Shown here: positions 6,471-7,423 of the stretch, in pieces
How positions within the stretch are numbered: the stretch's first letter is position 1
How the letters are laid out: the number at the start of each line of letters is the position of its first letter
From: Pseudomonadota bacterium
GTDB taxonomy: Bacteria > Myxococcota > UBA9042 > PHBI01
NCBI GenBank assembly: GCA_005772945.1
Contig: SXIE01000002.1
Coordinates: 1-7,423, forward strand
Direction of reading: 5' to 3'
DNA: 7,423 bases
The notes under the pieces: generated by a model
Seen by the model: only the letters and a program-made list of their open reading frames with translations
Database searches by the model: none
Told to the model about the DNA's origin: nothing
Program-made: the position numbers and the translations under genes

Positions 6471-7022
6471 TCACCCGGTCGGGTCGCTCGCGCGGCCCCG
6501 CCGGGGGTTCGTCCGCGGAGGCTCCCAGCGCTCGTAGCGGAACGCCGGGCTCTGGCCGCGCGCCGGACATTCTTGCGTCGCGGTGCAAATGTAGTCGGCG
6601 GGGACGCCGCTCCAGGTGAGGTCGCAGTCGCAGTCGGCGAGGACGCGCGTCAGCTCGATCGCGGCGATGTCGTCGCGCGCCAGCGCCTGACGGTAAAGGT
6701 CGGCGCCGCCAACGATCCATAGCTCGTCGGCTTGCGAAGCCGCCGCGAGGGCCTCGTTCCAACTGTGGACGAGCGTCGCGCCCGGAGTCGGATCGGGCCG
6801 CCGCGAGAGCACGATATTGAGGCGACCCTCGAGCGGGCGGAAGCGCGGCGGCACCGAGTCCCAGGTCGCCCGTCCCATGAGGACGGCGTTATGGCCGCGG
6901 CCGACGGTCAGCCGCCTGAAGCGCTTGAGATCGTCCGGGAGGTGCCAGGGCAGGTCGCCACCCTTGGCGATACCTTCCTGGAGATCGGCCGCGAGGATGA
7001 GCGTGATGGGCGGCGGCGGCAT
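6471..7022 (-). CDS. folA: Dihydrofolate reductase
   Basis: FolA reduces 7,8-dihydrofolate to tetrahydrofolate with NADPH in the cytoplasm, supplying one-carbon carriers and recycling the dihydrofolate made by ThyA. The 183-residue protein shows the family landmarks in order: LILAADLQEGIAKGGDLPW (8-26), LPDDLKRF with the probable catalytic acid Asp31, the NADPH-binding MGRATWDSVP (49-58), GRLNIVLSR (66-74), IVGGADLY (Gly105-Gly106, Tyr110) and IELTRV with the conserved Thr125. The final strand is near FRYERWE, where many homologues end; here about 16 Pro/Arg-rich residues follow, making it somewhat longer than the usual 160-170. The ATG at 7022 is two bases after the thyA stop and has no clear Shine-Dalgarno, so translation is probably coupled to thyA. 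Cysteines at 131 and 133 (DCDCD) are unusual but lie outside the active site. Confidence 0.97.
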   Translation of the reverse strand: MPPPPITLILAADLQEGIAKGGDLPWHLPDDLKRFRRLTVGRGHNAVLMGRATWDSVPPRFRPLEGRLNIVLSRRPDPTPGATLVHSWNEALAAASQADELWIVGGADLYRQALARDDIAAIELTRVLADCDCDLTWSGVPADYICTATQECPARGQSPAFRYERWEPPRTNPRRGRASDPTG

Positions 7023-7024
7023 GG

Positions 7025-7423
7025 TCAGACGGCGACCGGAAACTTGATGAACGCCTCGTGGGTGTAGCCCTCGAGGAGCACGTCGTCGGGCGTGAGATCG
7101 ATGCCCGGGCGCCCCTCTGGACGGAAGTCGGGGCGCTTGGCGAGCCGCACGCGCGGCAGGGCGTGGGGCGTCCGCGCGAGCTGCGTGCGAACGCCGTCAA
7201 CGTGGTTCGCGTAGATGTGCGCGTCGCCGATGGTGTGGACGAAGACGCCGGGCGTGAGGTCGGTGGCGGCGGCGACCAGCGCGAGCAGGAGGGCATAGCT
7301 GGCGATGTTGAAGGGCACGCCGACCGCGAGATCGGCCGAGCGCTGATAGAGCTGGAGGTCGAGGCGATTGCCGGCGACGTAGAACTGGAAGAGCGTGTGG
7401 CAGGGCATGAGCGCCATCTGCGC
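7025..7423 (-). CDS. thyA: Thymidylate synthase, C-terminal half (5' end outside window)
   Basis: ThyA makes dTMP from dUMP using methylene-tetrahydrofolate and releases dihydrofolate. The window holds the last 132 residues; the frame is open to the edge, so the Met encoded at 7417 is internal and not the start. The fragment aligns without gaps to the E. coli protein from memory: catalytic Cys in MPCH (fragment residue 8, E. coli Cys146), QRSAD (Arg166, Asp169), FNIASYA (Asn177), and GDAHIYANH (His207, Tyr209). The C-terminus IKFPVAV matches the family's conserved tail, which closes over the active site. About 138 N-terminal residues should lie beyond the right edge. It is the upstream gene of a thyA-folA pair, with two bases between its stop and the folA ATG. 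Confidence 0.97.
   Translation of the reverse strand, partial: AQMALMPCHTLFQFYVAGNRLDLQLYQRSADLAVGVPFNIASYALLLALVAAATDLTPGVFVHTIGDAHIYANHVDGVRTQLARTPHALPRVRLAKRPDFRPEGRPGIDLTPDDVLLEGYTHEAFIKFPVAV

Noticed and set aside
6144..6722. Plus-strand open frame of 192 codons running into folA
   Set aside because: Much of it is antisense to folA, and the rest is compositionally odd with no domain or start signal.
1..7423. CRISPR array, tRNA, rRNA, insertion sequence or defence island
   Set aside because: No regularly spaced repeats, no tRNA-like cloverleaf or rRNA stretch, no transposase or terminal inverted repeats were seen; the SNF2 gene alone is not evidence for a defence system.

Overview
The window is GC-rich throughout, with strongly GC-biased third codon positions. 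The gene content (lipoprotein beta-propellers, a SWIM/SNF2 ATPase, a thyA-folA pair) would fit a free-living Gram-negative bacterium, perhaps of the Myxococcota or a related deltaproteobacterial lineage. That placement is an inference from composition and lipoprotein style; there is no marker gene for it here.

Layout, left to right. (1) Minus strand, 1-1607: the N-terminal 535 codons of a secreted lipoprotein with a short Pro-Thr-Gly linker, an IPT/TIG-like domain and kelch-like propeller repeats; its 3' end lies outside the window. (2) Minus strand, 1786-2976: a complete second lipoprotein made mostly of BNR-type (SxDxGxTW) propeller repeats. The two genes lie in tandem, 178 bp apart. (3) A 92-bp divergent region, 2977-3068, with two inverted repeats, one overlapping the ribosome binding site of the BNR gene. 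(4) Plus strand, 3069-6113: a 1014-residue SNF2-family ATPase with an N-terminal SWIM zinc-binding motif and a full set of helicase motifs. (5) A gene-free 357-bp stretch, 6114-6470, between convergent genes, with a 13-bp direct repeat and several hairpins. (6) Minus strand, 6471-7022: dihydrofolate reductase (folA). (7) Minus strand, 7025-7423: the C-terminal half of thymidylate synthase (thyA), whose 5' end is outside the window.

Functionally, thyA-folA is a tight two-gene unit: ThyA oxidises methylene-tetrahydrofolate to dihydrofolate while making dTMP, and FolA reduces dihydrofolate back. The two lipoproteins are probably exported to the envelope, where their propellers could bind sugars or proteins; no catalytic signature is visible. 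The SNF2 protein should be a cytoplasmic nucleic-acid-dependent translocase. There is no evidence that it works with its divergent neighbour.

I do not see a clearly new multi-gene system. The parts most worth a second look are the structured 6114-6470 region, the hairpin over the BNR gene's ribosome binding site, and the long unassigned central part of the SNF2 protein.
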